Of a DNA stretch of 64,000 nt, positions 11,314 through 24,300 are shown in pieces (within the stretch, counting starts at the first letter, position 1; the number at the start of each line of letters is the position of its first letter). The stretch is from Henckelia pumila (Eukaryota > Streptophyta > Magnoliopsida > Lamiales > Gesneriaceae), in contig NC_133120.1 in the NCBI RefSeq assembly GCF_033568475.1, positions 174,437,991 through 174,501,990 on the forward strand, written 5' to 3'. A program made the translations under genes and the position numbers. Below the pieces are notes generated by a model. It worked only from the letters and a program-made list of their open reading frames with translations, did not search any database and was not told the origin of the DNA.

Positions 11314-11326
11314 TTTCTCCCCCACT
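11314..11326 (-). other. gypsy2 polypurine tract
   Basis: The minus strand reads AGTGGGGGAGAAA directly before the LTR start; it is the plus-strand primer for reverse transcription. Confidence 0.85.
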
Positions 11327-11424
11327 AAGACATGAGTTTGTCCTCGAAATCACAAGCAAGCTGTATAGACAATCTGTATACACATAAGATAATGAAATAA
11401 CGGAAAACAGAATAAGAACTCACA

Positions 11425-12375
11425 TCAATGAAACAACTCTGGAAATCTCTGTCTCATGTCTGACTCAGTCTCCCAAGTCGCTTCTTCGATGCCATGTCGA
11501 CTCCACTGAACTTTGACTAGCTGAATTATTTTGTTTCTAAGCTGTTTGTCTTTGCGATCAAGAATCTGAATAGGCTGCTCAAAATAACTAAGAGTCTCAT
11601 CAAGTTCAGCTTCATCAGGCTGAAGAATATGGGAAGGATCTGGCTGATACTTCCGCAGCATAGAGACATGGAATACGTCATGAATACCAGACAAAGATGG
11701 AGGAAGAGCGAGTCGATAAGAAAGATCGCCTATCTTCTCGATAATCTCATATGGACCGATAAAACGTGGAGATAACTTTCCTCTCTTTCCAAATTTGACC
11801 GTACCTCTAAACGGAGAAATCTTCAAGAAAACTCTTTCTCCCTGATCAAAAGATAGAGGCCGTCGTCTGATATTTGCATACTTTTCTTGTCTATCCTGAG
11901 CTGTTTTCATTCTTTTCTGAATAAGCTTTACTTTCTCTGTCATTTCTCGGATCATATCAGGCCCAACATCAGGAACATCTGAGATATCATCCCAGTACAA
12001 CGGTGATCTGCATTTCTTTCCGTACAATGCTTCAAAAGGAGCCATCTCAATGCTCGTCTGATAGCTGTTATTATAAGAGAATTCTGCAAGTGGTAATGAA
12101 TCTTGCCAACTAGTACCAAAATCTAGTACTACAGCTCTCAACATATCCTCAAGTGTCTGGATAGTCCGCTCTGACTGTCCGTCTGTTTGAGGATGATAAG
12201 CTGTACTTAGATGCAATTGAGTACCAAGAGCTTGTTGCAAGCTATGCCAAAAGTGTGATGTAAATCTAGGGTCTCGATCTGAAACAATAGATTTAGGCAC
12301 ACCATGTAATCTTACCACTTCTCTGACGTAGATTTCTGCCACCATTTGAGATACACCTATCGTAGACAAGGATAA
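11425..12375 (-). pseudogene. gypsy2 integrase C-terminal half with chromodomain
   Basis: Readable for about 314 codons. It retains the second and third DDE residues (SDRDPRFTSHFW and GQSERTIQTLEDML), the GPY/F region (SPRFIGPYEIIEKIG) and a C-terminal chromodomain (ILDRKDKQLRNK ... VQWSRHGIEEATWE), which directs integration to chromatin in chromoviruses. The HHCC zinc finger and the first catalytic Asp are absent: the frame begins abruptly at about 12370, right after the RNase H end (AADALSRKV). I infer a deletion of roughly 1 kb. The product would be catalytically dead. The chromodomain assigns the element to the chromoviruses. Confidence 0.88.
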
Positions 12376-13640
12376 AAAAACATACCTTTCTACTTAAGGC
12401 GTCCGCAGCTGCATTAGATTTTCCTGGATAATATTTAATCTCGCAATCAAAATCTTTCAATAAATCAAGCCATCTACGCTGTCTCATATTCAATTCTGAT
12501 TGCGAAAACAGATATTTCAAACTTTTGTGATCTGAAAAGATTTCAAACTTCTCACCATAAAGATAATGTCGCCATATCTTCAATGCAAAGACAATAGCGG
12601 CAAGCTCCAGATCATGGATAGGATATCGAGTCTCGTGTGGCTTTAACTGTCTCGAAGCATAAGCGATAACATGACCTCTCTGCATAAGCACACAACCCAG
12701 ACCCTTGTGAGAAGCATCACAATATACAACAAAATCACCTGTACTTGATGGAATCGTCAAGACAGGTGCACTTGTAAGCCTTTTCTTCAACTCCAAGAAA
12801 CTAGTTTCACAGGCTTCAGTCCAGACATACGGCTTATTTTTCTGAGTCAGTTGCGTAATAGGCTTCGCAATGCTGGAAAAATCTCTGATAAAACGTCTAT
12901 AATAACCTGCCAAGCCCATAAAACTCCGTATTTCTGGTACTGATGTAGGTCTAGGCCAATTCAATATAGCCTCGACCTTGCTTGAATCCACTGAAATCCC
13001 ATCACCTGAAATAATATGCCCAAGAAACACAACTTTCTGCAACCAAAATTCACATTTCGATAACTTAGCATATAATTTCTCATTTCTCAAAGTCTGTAAA
13101 ATGAGTCTAAGATGTTCAGCATGCTCATGTACATTCTTGGAATAGATCAAGATATCATCGATAAAAATAATGACAAAGTCATCCAAATATTTCTGAAATA
13201 CCCGATTCATCAATCCCATAAATACTGCAGGAGCATTGGTTAAACCAAAAGGCATGACGATAAATTCATAATGTCCATACCTTGTTCTAAAAGCAGTTTT
13301 AGGAATATCTTCATCTCGTACTCTCAGTTGATGATATCCAGATCGCAAATCAATCTTCGAATAGATAGCTGAACCCTGTAGCTGATCAAACAAATCATCT
13401 ATTCTAGGCAGTGGATATTTATTCTTGATGGTTACCTTGTTCAATTGACGATAATCAATGCATAAGCGCATGGAACCATCTTTCTTTCGTACAAACAGTA
13501 CCGGAGCACCCCAAGGTGAAACACTCGGTCTAATGTACCCCTTGGCTAACAAATCTTCCAATTGATCCTTCAACTCCTTCAATTCAATAGGTGCCATTCT
13601 GTAAGGAGCCTTGGATATTGGTTGCGTACTGGCATTAGAT
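12376..13640 (-). pseudogene. gypsy2 reverse transcriptase-RNase H
   Basis: An open stretch to about 12400 with the RT finger ([26 protein letters not shown]), the catalytic FIDDILIYS (the Y/F-x-D-D box), the thumb ([14 protein letters not shown]) and RNase H ([43 protein letters not shown], end AADALSRK). All catalytic residues I can check are present. The join to protease near 13630 needs a one-base frameshift ([10 protein letters not shown] becomes PRLLTEW), so RT is out of frame with gag-PR. The 3' end runs into the deletion that removed the start of integrase. Confidence 0.9.
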
Positions 13641-15423
13641 CAATACTGAAATCTATATCTCGTACTGGAGGTAAACCAGGAATTTCATCAGGAAATACAT
13701 CAGCAAATTCATGCACAACTGGAATATCTGTTACTGCTGGACTGGATTTCAATACATCGACTGCATAAATCAGAAATCCTTTCGCCCCTCTCTGCAATAA
13801 ACGGGTCATAGATAACACAGATATCAAAGGAATCTTGGCTCGAGAACCCTTACCGTAGAATTTCCATTCAGATGCCATTTCTGGTCTAAATCGAACCACT
13901 TTCTAGAAACAATCTACAGTTGCCCTGTACTTGGTTAACATGTCGATACCAACAATACAATCGAAATCTGATAATCCAAGTACTATACAATCTATATTAA
14001 TCACATTCCCGTCATATTGCAACGCACAATTTCGAATCATTCGAACAGATATAATACCTTCACCCAACGGTGATGAAATAGAAACAACAGTAGGCAATGG
14101 CTCAGAAGATAAAGAATGCATCATAACAAATTTTTCAGAGATGAATGTATGAGATGCACCTGTATCTATCAAAACATAGGCAGGATAACCATAAATAAAG
14201 CAGTTACCTGCTATGACATCGTCAGGTGCCGCCTGTGCCTGTTCCTCAGTAAGTGCAAAAACTCGAGCCTGTTGTCTAGGAGGTTGAGTCACAATCTGGC
14301 TTCCTCCTCCTCTGGTCTGTTGCTGAGGTTTCTGAGGCTGAAATGAATGCACTGATTGCCTTTCGGCCTGAGGTATTGGTCGAGAAGAACTTTCACCTAT
14401 AGCTCTTTGAGGACATACCTTGGCATAGTGACCAGGTTGACGACAAATATTGCAATTACCTGTCACACCCTTGCACTGATCACTTGAATGTTTTCCACCA
14501 CACTTAAAACAGAATGCTCCTGATTCACCAGTTCTCTGACCTGCCCCAAACTGTCTCTGTCCACTAGAACTTGAAGAACTACTACCTGGCTTCTTAAATT
14601 GCTTTCCCTTTGGCCTGAATCTAGAATCCTTTCTGCCACTGCTTCCTCCCTCAAATCTGGGAGATGTTTGCTGAAACTGTGGCGGATTATGTGAAATGAA
14701 AGCTGATACAGGCTGGGGAAATGGCTGTGGAATGAACGGTGCTCCTCTTTGTCGCAAAATACCTGCTTCGGCTCCCTTAGCTTTGTTCAAGGCATCAGCA
14801 AAAGTATTTGGTCGTCCACTGTTCACCAAGGTAAACACATCTGGATTAAGGCCATTGATAAACTGATCCTCCATTTCTTCATTAGTAGCTGCTATATGTG
14901 GTGCAAACTTCAAAAGACTTGAAAATTTGGCCACATATTCCTTGATATTCAAATTACCTTGCCTTAGATTGGCAAATTCAGCACCCTTATCCTTCCTGTA
15001 GGAGACTGGAAAGAAACGTTGATAGAACTCAGTTTTAAATACAGTCCAGGTGATAATCGTACCTCGTTGTTCCAATGCCCGTTTGGTAGTAATCCACCAA
15101 CTTTTGGCAACTTCATGAAGTTGATGTATTACCAGTCGGATACGACGATCATCTGTATAATCGAGTGATTCAAACAGTTGTTCTATATCTTCAAGCCAAT
15201 TCTCACAATCCACTGAATTTTTTGTTCCTTTCAATTTTGGCGGTTTGAATGACTAAAATCGTTTTAACAAAGTCTCCATTGGAGTAGCAGTAGGATCCAA
15301 CGGGTCAGTAGATGTACTACCCTGTGCATTCTGAGTTTCAACAATTGGCGGTGGTACTTGTACTGGTTCAGCTGGAGGAACCACTAATGGCTGTCTAATG
15401 ACCGGTGCTTTACGGGGAGGCAT
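13640..15423 (-). pseudogene. gypsy2 gag-protease
   Basis: The ATG at 15423 (MPPRKAPV...) fits the family gag start. A TAG at 15253-15255 (codon 57) interrupts LKRF-x-SFKPP. The same frame then runs from 15252 to 13903: capsid region (NWLEDIEQLFESL), a double zinc knuckle (CFKCGGKHSSDQC, CNICRQPGHYAKVC) and the protease active site DTGASHTF. A second TAG at 13901-13903 sits in TVDCF-x-KVV, where gypsy1 has CAG (Gln). The protease end and RT start follow to about 13640. Both stops fit CAG-to-TAG changes, as expected from deamination in methylated DNA. Confidence 0.9.
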
Positions 15424-15744
15424 ATCTGATTGTCAAACAGATTAGTGCATAAACAATATAATATGCAGAAATTTATTCCATCCTTCTCTGATAAGCATTC
15501 TCATGCATTCTCATGAGAATTCAGGTTCTGACTAAGGATATTCTGGAATACAATTGCATATATATAGCATGCAGTAGCAATAAAAGCACATAATCATGCA
15601 ATCACATAATTATTGCCATATATAAAGCATGCTAGCAGATAATGCACATAATCAGATATAACATGTACTCTCATGCAATATTAAACAATCAGACAGACTC
15701 AAACTACCCCGCTCATCAACTTCTATCTAAATCCAGAAACTTAT

Positions 15745-15756
15745 GCTCTGATACCA
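15745..15756 (-). other. gypsy2 primer-binding site, tRNA-Met
   Basis: The minus strand reads TGGTATCAGAGC, an exact 12-base match to initiator tRNA-Met primer complements, five bases from the LTR. Confidence 0.92.
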
Positions 15757-15761
15757 CCTAT

Positions 15762-17725
15762 TGTGGGGACCCGGGTTGCTAATCTTATCTTAGGACAATT
15801 TATTGTAATTAACAATTAAACAAGTACTTAAAAGAATTAAAGAAACAAGAGCTAAAAAAAAAAATTGTTTTAAAAGGCAGGGTCTCGCTCGATCGGGGAA
15901 TATGCTATCAAAAATCTACTGCCAAAGAATGGATAAACAAGTCATAATCTTTTATACATGCTACAAAATCAAAGACATGCTATCTTATAACGTCTTACAA
16001 GCTTCTAAACATAATAAACATAAACTAGCATGTATTCAAGCCATAATATACAAAGTTCTTGTATCACTTCTATCATGGTTCAACAACATAAAGTACAAGT
16101 CGTGCTACTTAAGCCCGTGTCCTCACTTTCTATGCCTCTATCTCGAGCTATCCTTGTCTTTTCTGACTAGCTCCTGCCCCACCTATTGCCACGCACACAT
16201 ACAAAACAAAGCAATAGCCGGATAACTCCGGTGAGAATAAAATCCCAGTATAAACAACTTTAAACGCGAGATAATAAACGTGAATGCAATGCAAATGGCA
16301 AAGGAAGGCTATCAAGCTGATATCAATAAAACTTAGTTCTTTGGGATCCCGAGGAATAAAATAACTATCAAACCACCGATACTCCCATTCGAGGCGGCAT
16401 CAAGTATTTTAGTCCTCTGACTTTGGTACAACTATAGTGAGTCTTCTGGCTCTGAACATAAATCCATATTCTGTGCCATGAGTCAAGCTGACTCTAGAAA
16501 TAAATCTACATTCCATGCCACTCACTACAGCTCTCCAAACGTCATCTGCACTCTAGGCGATGGCTGCCCTCTGTGCTATTAAGGCTGGAGTTCAAGATGA
16601 ATGCAACATAAGCTGTATGCATTAAAAGCTATAAAACACATCTTGAACAACTAAGCATATAAGCAAACAAAGCAATACAAACAAATAATCACATAAGAAA
16701 TATAAAGAAACAAGTATGTGATTGACATGGGAATACTTGAAATGAAAGCTATTTCAAGCGTTCTATCCCATCTGGATTTGCTGTCATTTATACCTTTCGA
16801 TGTCGTGTCTGACAGTACTTCAAGTCTGAAAACATCATAGTAAAACCATCTATCAAAATCTGTTCCAAAGCATAACAAAATTTCAACTAAAGAACTTCAA
16901 ACCTTCTAAATCGTTCTCGATTCGAATCGACAATCTCGAGTTCGGAACACTTTGATCAAATCTGAAAAATAGTAGATACAATCTAACCATATCAAATTCC
17001 AACTCTAATCATGCTTTGTTCAATCAATAAGAGCAAAATCTTGACAATTTGCAAATCGGCGGCATAACGGCTAAAACCGGCAATCCAAACAATATCCAAA
17101 TCAATCCAACAATCCAGATAACTTATAATCTCTAACATATCATCTCATTACCATAAAAATCAGTATCAATCAAACATGATAGTGTTCGAATTATTCTTCC
17201 CAAATTCATATAAAATCCGAACGATAGTCTTTTGTCGAACCGTCTGCGAATACACGATCGGTACAGCTGATATACGCATATATGATAAAATCATAATTTT
17301 CCATCTTTCACATAAAAATAAAATCTGAGATATGTGAATAAAACATGTACCAAATCGAAGGTCTCGGAGCTGTGATCGCAGATATATATTTATCTGGAAT
17401 TTCTGACAAACGGAGCGCGAGTTATCGAAGCTTGAACGGACAAAAATGGCTTGGAAAAGGGTTCAGCCGAGTTCTCTGTTTTTCCTTCTCCAAAATATGA
17501 TATATCACGTGTGTTCAGAATAATTCAAGTGGAGAATGAGATATATATAGCATATTTGCAGTTTAGTCCCTGAACTTTTGACTATTTGCAATTCAGTCCC
17601 CGAAAAAGCGATTTAATTCAATTTCAATCCTTCCAATTTAAGAATTATTAGAATTTAATTCTAAACTCTAAATATTCCCAAATTAAATATTCTCGGATTA
17701 AAATTAAATAATCTCGGGCCTTACA
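15762..17725 (-). repeat. gypsy2 5' LTR
   Basis: 1964 bp, nearly identical to 9351-11313 and in the same orientation. No gene inside. Confidence 0.93.
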
Positions 17726-17730
17726 GCGGC
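17726..17730. repeat. Target-site duplication of gypsy2, right (GCGGC)
   Basis: Matches 9346-9350; shows that gypsy2 is a complete insertion within the gypsy3 LTR. Confidence 0.92.
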
Positions 17731-18550
17731 CCTACATGGCTCATCTCAAAAGATGGACAGACACAATATGATATGCACATGATGCATAATAATATGACAC
17801 ACAAATGCAACATATAAGCATGCAAAACCCGCTGGCTATCTCAGTCAGTACTTACGTACCTTTCTAAGACAGACTCCTAGTAGTCCCACTCTAGGTTCCA
17901 AGCCTATCATCAACTCTACAATGCAATTACCCGTGCATCATTAATTAAGCTCTAAAAGTCTTAACTAAGCTATTGCATACTCCTAAATATTTTTAGAAAG
18001 CCAAAGCTATACATGCGTCCGTCATTAGCCCTTTGCTGTCGCATGACTCAAAACTAGGCCACAGCTCCGCTACGACGCCTGGATCGCTATGCCACTTCCG
18101 GATTCTTGATCGGACGCCTAGATCTCCCTATATTTGAGTTAGAAGGCTAAGGAATTGAGAGAAAAAAAGGAGAGGTGCGAGTTGAAAATGAAATTTCGGA
18201 CCCCTATTTATAGGCGAAGTTCGGAGCCTCCGAACTCGACTTCGGATCCCCCATAGTCCCATCAATGACATCACCAATGACGTAATATCTTCGGAGCCTC
18301 CGATCCGAGTTTGGATCCTCCGAACCCGTTCGAATCCTCCGATCTTAGGTTCGGATCCTCCGATCCAGTTCGGAGCCTCCTAACCCGGTTCGGAGCCTTC
18401 AAACCTTCCCGACCATTTTTTAGTGTCCTGAATCCATTTCTGGACTCCGTTAACCCATTTGAAGTTTCCTTAATCATTTTTTACAAAATCTAAACATGAT
18501 CACATGATTAATTACTCATTAATCGTTAATTCTGGATACGGGTCACTACA
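17731..18550 (-). repeat. gypsy3 3' LTR, proximal part with palindromic boxes
   Basis: Begins TGTAGTGACCC at 18550 (minus). At about 18219-18400 there are at least six boxes of the form TTCGGAKCCTCCGA, including a perfect palindrome TTCGGAG-C-CTCCGAA. Immediately downstream on the minus strand is a textbook TATA box, CTATAAATAG (18204-18213). The boxes look like clustered upstream promoter elements. The ORFs across them (18271-18493, both strands) are side effects of the repeat. Confidence 0.75.
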
Positions 18551-18572
18551 TTCTCCCCCCCCCCCTCCTTAA
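18551..18572 (-). other. gypsy3 polypurine tract with 11-G run
   Basis: The minus strand is GGAGG followed by a long G run and AGAA, immediately before the LTR start. The plus strand has eleven C residues at 18555-18565. Just upstream the minus strand reads GATTTCGAGGACAAAATC, the usual 3' end context of this type of gypsy element. Confidence 0.75.
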
Positions 18573-19473
18573 AAGATTTTGTCCTCGAAATCTAGGATAA
18601 ACCTCGAGAACGTACTAAAAACCCTTTCTTAAGTGTCTGGTCGAAATAGCTTCCGACATACTTAGAATCTTGTCGAATTCCCTGTATGCTCTATTAATGC
18701 TGAGCCGCATTAACATTCTTCCAACTGAAGATTACTGCGCTACTGTTCGACAGTCGAACTCCTTTGGCACTAGCGTATCACAACACTGGTACATCTTCCA
18801 TTTTGACCACGATCTCCCAGATCACGAAGGATACAAACACCCGCTTGATCGAGATCATCGTCCCAAAGGAAATCTTAGACTGACTAAGACCAAGTAATAA
18901 CCTAACTAGCTTACGACATTCGTCGAATCACTAATCGAATATAACCATCTAATTGTTCCAAAAGTTATCTGTGCTTAACACCTCTAGTAAGAAAACACCA
19001 TTCCCAACACTGTGCTGTCACAGCAAATTCCGAATTTCTCCCCGACAGAATCTAGATGACACAAAGCTATACACCAACGTAACTGCTTAACAAGATTCCC
19101 TTGACTGGTCATTCTCCCCATGCTGCTTCGAAACAAAAGAAGCTTTCCAAAGGCAATTACTGGGAACTCAGACCATCCAATCTTGTACTAATCACAGTTC
19201 ATGTTTCTTAGTATAACTTAATCATTGTGTCCTGATGAAATCTATCATAAGCTGCCAACATGACGCTACGAAACCACGCAAAATCCGCAATGGAGATCAT
19301 CGCGCCTCCGATGAACTTCATCGTCTCTACAACCGAATATTCACCCAAGTCTCAATCAATGAGCTGGTCAAATTTCTCTACAGGACTTAGCCAACCTAGG
19401 ACATCCTCCCGATAGTTATACCCACTTGCAGATACTGTACACATATCAAGACTAAGGCAAGCTCCCACCAAAT
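18573..19473 (-). other. gypsy3 internal region, 3' part, degenerate
   Basis: No intact ORF. The ORF at 18670-18897 has no recognisable motif. The position, between the purine tract and copia1, implies decayed pol or 3' non-coding sequence. CAAAT at 19469-19473 is the left copia1 target-site duplication. Confidence 0.4.
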
Positions 19474-21351
19474 TGTTGTAAAACTGTGTTCAGATCAATT
19501 AGAATTGATACCCGGTGCAGCAGAAGTTTAAAAATTTATTTTATTAATATGGAACGATTCCATATCTGGATATCAAAACTTTTACGATTAAATTTATGTA
19601 AGTAAAATAAATAATCACAATTAAATATTTTACCTTAAAATCTCGAAGCGAGATTATGGACACCAACAAAATATAATCTGCTCTTGTTGTATATCCCTGG
19701 AACTGATGAACGAATGTTTCTTCAATCAGGTCCACGAATAGAAAACAAAACCCTCTGATTGACTGCACTAGAAATCAATCAGAAGTTTGCGTAGAGAATA
19801 AACAGATATGATCTGTTAATTCAGAATTGTAATTTTTCACAAAAATCACAAGACTGAATTTTCTCCGAAAAGGGACAAGGATTTTCGAAAAACCCTTAGA
19901 AAATAATATGTGTGTTTTCGAAAATTTGATGAATGAATTGCATGAAATTTTCGAACACTGCACATATATTTATAGATAATTTTTAGTTATAATTGTATCA
20001 GGACTCTAACTCCTTAAAGCCCACAATCCATAACTTAAGCCCAACAAGCCAAGCCTGTTGTTATAGAAATTAATATAAAATTCATCGTGACTCCGATTGA
20101 TAAACTGATTTCACCAATATGCACAGAAACCATTTCTGCATCTTTTAGAGTCAAGATAATTTTTCTGAATCCGAATTCAGTGATTTCCAAAAATGCCCAT
20201 CCCTATGTCATTTTAGGAAATCCCACTCCCTTTAGTTAAGAAGTCCAACTTCTCTTTCATTAAATTTAACTCTTTAAATTTAACTATCTCTACGGGGTTT
20301 TAGTAATCTATTACTTGTGTAACCCTCAATGGTTCAGGAATACAGCTAGCCGTGGGCTCACAACTCCTTGTGACTCGGAACAACAATTTCCGACTTACCC
20401 ATCGAATCATGGTAAGAGCGCCTAGCAACATCGCCCCATGATTTCCTAGGTATTACTGATAGTGCCTGCAAGAACCAGTAGATTTTGGTTAGCGTACAGT
20501 ACGGTCCCTTCAACCATATATCCCGATCGAATCAACAACCATTGGTGCATTAAGAGTCGTTCGAGATTCGATAACTATGCATAACATCTTGGAGAACTAT
20601 TAGTGACATCGCATGTGTTACTAGGATAACCCATTAACCTAAAACACATCATGTACTCTGGCCAGAGATTCGTCACACTAATATCTCCTCAGATCGCATA
20701 GGATATCCACACTCGCAAGTATGTGGTGAATCCTTGACAACAAGGCATCGACTCCTATATGTGTCGTAACTGTACCCAATCCCGACACCTGATGACCCCA
20801 ATAGAGTCGGTAAACGAGTCAAAGTACAGTACTAGCATATAGAGTCTCAATGATGTTTCAAGTAATAAGGACTAATGGTGTAAACCAAAACCGCGGACTT
20901 TATCCACTCGATAAGTGATAACCACTTGGAAAGCCCGAATAGGGTAGTTCGATCATTCATCATATGAATATCCATTTGCATGCTTTGAACATCTCTATGT
21001 TCCATACCAATGAAACGTGGTACTCGGCATCGCAAATGCTAGTCTAAATCTCGAGCGATCCTTATCCTTATTTGCGGACGGCTCAATTGACTAGGAACTG
21101 TTTAGAATATACAGTGACTATAAGATGTGTTTCATGATAGCCATCCCCATGTGCTACCACATCTTACATACACTATAGTATATTCAAGGTCTTTATCAAA
21201 ACAACAATAGTATATCATAATATAACATTATGAAGAAAGATAAAGTCAATGCCATTATAAAAGTGTAAATTATATTAAACAAAAGATTGTTTTACATAGA
21301 GTCATAAAAGCCCTTAGCCACAAGTTGGCTAACCGGGCACCCACTCTTTCA
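19474..21351 (-). repeat. copia1 3' LTR
   Basis: 1878 bp; the minus strand starts TGAAAGAGTGGG and ends CAGTTTTACAACA. A TATA-like TCTATAAATATATG lies near 19964-19977. The purine tract GGAAAGTGGGAGAT abuts it at 21352-21365. This LTR belongs to sequence type A (GGTTAGCC near its start). Confidence 0.92.
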
Positions 21352-21365
21352 ATCTCCCACTTTCC

Positions 21366-24300
21366 CTAAAGCCAACTAGTCATACTACGTAATCCCATTG
21401 CTTCGCGATGTTTGTCAAACAATGGTCCTGATAAGGGCTTAGTAAGCGGATTAGTGATATTGTCTGTAGAGGCCACTCTCTAGACACTGATGTCTCCTCT
21501 TTCCACGATCTCCCGGATGATGTGGTATTTCCTCAGTACATGTTTGGACTTCTGATGAGACCTTGGTTCCTTTGCCTGAGCAACGGCACCCGTGTTGTCA
21601 TAGTACACCGGGACTGGACCAACAGCTTCAGGAATTACACCCAACTCTTGGATGAATTTCCTTATCCAAACCGCCTCTTTAGCAGCAGCTGATGCTGCAA
21701 TGTATTCTGCCTCAGTGGTGGAATCCGCTGTGGTGTCCTGCTTGGAACTCTTCCAAGAGACAGCACCGGCATTGAGCACGAATACAAATTCAGAGGTTGA
21801 TTTCGAGTCATCCACGTCACATTGGAAGCTAGAGTTGGTATAGTCTTCCAACTTCAATTCTCTCCCTCCATAAACCATGAACAAATTCTTAGTCCTTCGC
21901 AAGTACTTAAGAATATCCTTCACGGCTTTCCAATGCATTTGACCGGGATTGGCTTGGTATCTGCTCGTGACGCTCAGAGCATAGGCCACATCCGGTCTGG
22001 TAGATATCATCCCATACATGATACTACCTATGGCTGACGCATATAGTACGTGTGTCATCTTCTCTATCTCTTCGTCAGTCTTGGGACACATAGACCTGGA
22101 TAGAGAAACTCCATGACACATAGGTAGATGTCCTCTCTTGGACTCATCCATAGAAAACCTTTTCAATATGGTGTCGATGTAGGTTGATTGAGTGAGTCCT
22201 ATCATTCTATTAGATTTATCTCTATAGATCTGAATTCCTAGAATATAGGATGCCTCACCTAAATCCTTCATCGAAAATCTACCTGATAACCATATCTTTG
22301 TTGACTGCAACATCCCTACATCATTCCCCATGAGTAGGATGTCATCAACATAAAGTACTAAGAATGTTACCGCATTCTTAACTACTTTCTTGTACACGCA
22401 TGGTTCCTCCGGGTTCTTGATGAAACCAAAATCCTTTATTGTTTCATCAAATTTCTGGTTCCAACTTCTTGATGCTTGTTTGAGACCATAGATTGATCTC
22501 TGGAGCTTGCATACCTTATGCTCGCTTCCCATGGATGTGTATCCCTTAGGCTGTGTCATATAGATCTCTTCCTTAATGTTTCCATTAAGAAATGCAGTCT
22601 TTACATCCATTTGCCATATCTCATAGTCATACATGCTGCTATGGCAATAAGGATTCTTATGGACTTGAACATTGCGACTGGTGAAAAGGTTTCATCATAG
22701 TCAACTCCTTGTCTTTGAGTATAACCTTTTGCCACCAATCGTGCCTTGTAGGTCAATACCTTTCCATCAGGCCCAAGCTTTCTCTTGTAGATCCATTTGC
22801 ACCTAATTGGAACAATTCCATCGGGAGGATCTACTAAAGACCAAACTTGGTTAGAATGCATCGAGTCTATTTCCGATTGCATAGCTTCAAGCCATAAATT
22901 CGAATGCGCATCAGAAATTGCTTCTTTGAAGTTTCTTGGATCACATCCAATGTCGGGTTCACTTTGATCCCCTTCAAGAAGAAGACCATATCTAATAGGA
23001 GGCCTAGAATTCCTCTCGGATCTCCTAGTAATAGGCGTGTCTTGTGATGATTCTTGAAGTGTAGGATCATTATTTTGTATCTCGGGTTCTTCTCGAATTT
23101 CTTCGAGTTCCATCATCTTGCCTTTCTTATCCAATAAGAACTCCTTCTCCAAGAAGGTGGCATTCCTTGAAACAAACACTTTTGTTTCAGTAGGATGATA
23201 GAAATAATATCCGATTGAATTCTTCGGATACCCTACAAAATAACATAAAGTTGATCGACTATCCAACTTATCTCCCACTGTCTGCTTCACGTAAGCAGGA
23301 CATCCCCAAATCCTCAAGTACGAATAAATAGGAGCTTTGCCATTCCATAACTCGTATGGTGTTTTATTTACTGTTTTAGTGTGGACGTTGTTTAACAACA
23401 ATACCACCGTTTCAAGCTCGTAGCCCCAAAATGAAGGTGGGAGCTCAGTGAAGCTCATCATAGATCGAACCATGTCCAACAAAGTTCGATTTTGACGCTC
23501 CGAAACACCATTAAGCTGAGGTGTCATAGGAGGAGTCCACTGAGAGAGAATCTCATTCTCTTTTAGATAGTCCAAAAACTCGGTACTTAAGTATTCTCCA
23601 CCTTGATCCGATCGAAGTGCCTTAATACTTTTACCTAGTTTGTTTTCTACTTCAGCCTTGAATTCTTTGAACCTTTCAAATGCTTCAGACTTATATTTCA
23701 TTAAATTTAAATACCCATACCTAGAATGATCATAAGTAAAGGTAATGAAGTAGGTGTTGCCACATTTAGTACCAATCCTAAATGGACCGCAAACATCTGT
23801 ATGGATCAAATCCAACAGATTTTGACTACGCTCAGGTTTCCCTTTGAAAGGAGATTTAGTCATTTTTCCCTTTAGGCAGGACTCACAAGTAGGTAGAGAG
23901 TTAATATCAGACATATCAAACATGCCCTCTCCCACTAGCTTGTTCATCCTCCTTGAGGAAATATGACCTAGCCTAGCATGCCAAAGGTTTGCCGGGTTTT
24001 GACTATCGTTTTTCCTTTTAATTGTTGTCACCGGTTTATCAACATAATTAATTGGAACGTCTTTTAATTTTAAGCTATATAGATCGTTTTCAATTTGTCC
24101 ATTTCCAATCAAACATTCATTCTTGTAAATATTGCAAATCCCATTTACAAAATTGCAAGAAAAACCATCTCTATCAAGCATAGAAATAGATATAATATTT
24201 TTGACCAAATCCGAAACATATAAAACATCTCTCAAAAATAACTTAAAATTGTTTTGCAAAACTAAATAAATGTCTCCTATAGCTTTGGCTTCGACTCTAG

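Larger units (their letters stand above)
9351..17725 (-). mobile_element. gypsy2: complete Tekay-type chromovirus insertion
   Basis: An 8375-bp element with two LTRs of 1963 and 1964 bp, tRNA-Met primer site, gag, protease, RT-RNase H, truncated integrase with chromodomain, purine tract and a perfect 5-bp duplication. The LTRs differ at only a modest number of sites by eye (order of 1%), so insertion is fairly recent. Coding capacity is nevertheless lost: two TAG codons in gag-PR, a frameshift at the PR-RT join, and a deletion removing the N-terminal half of integrase. Confidence 0.93.
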
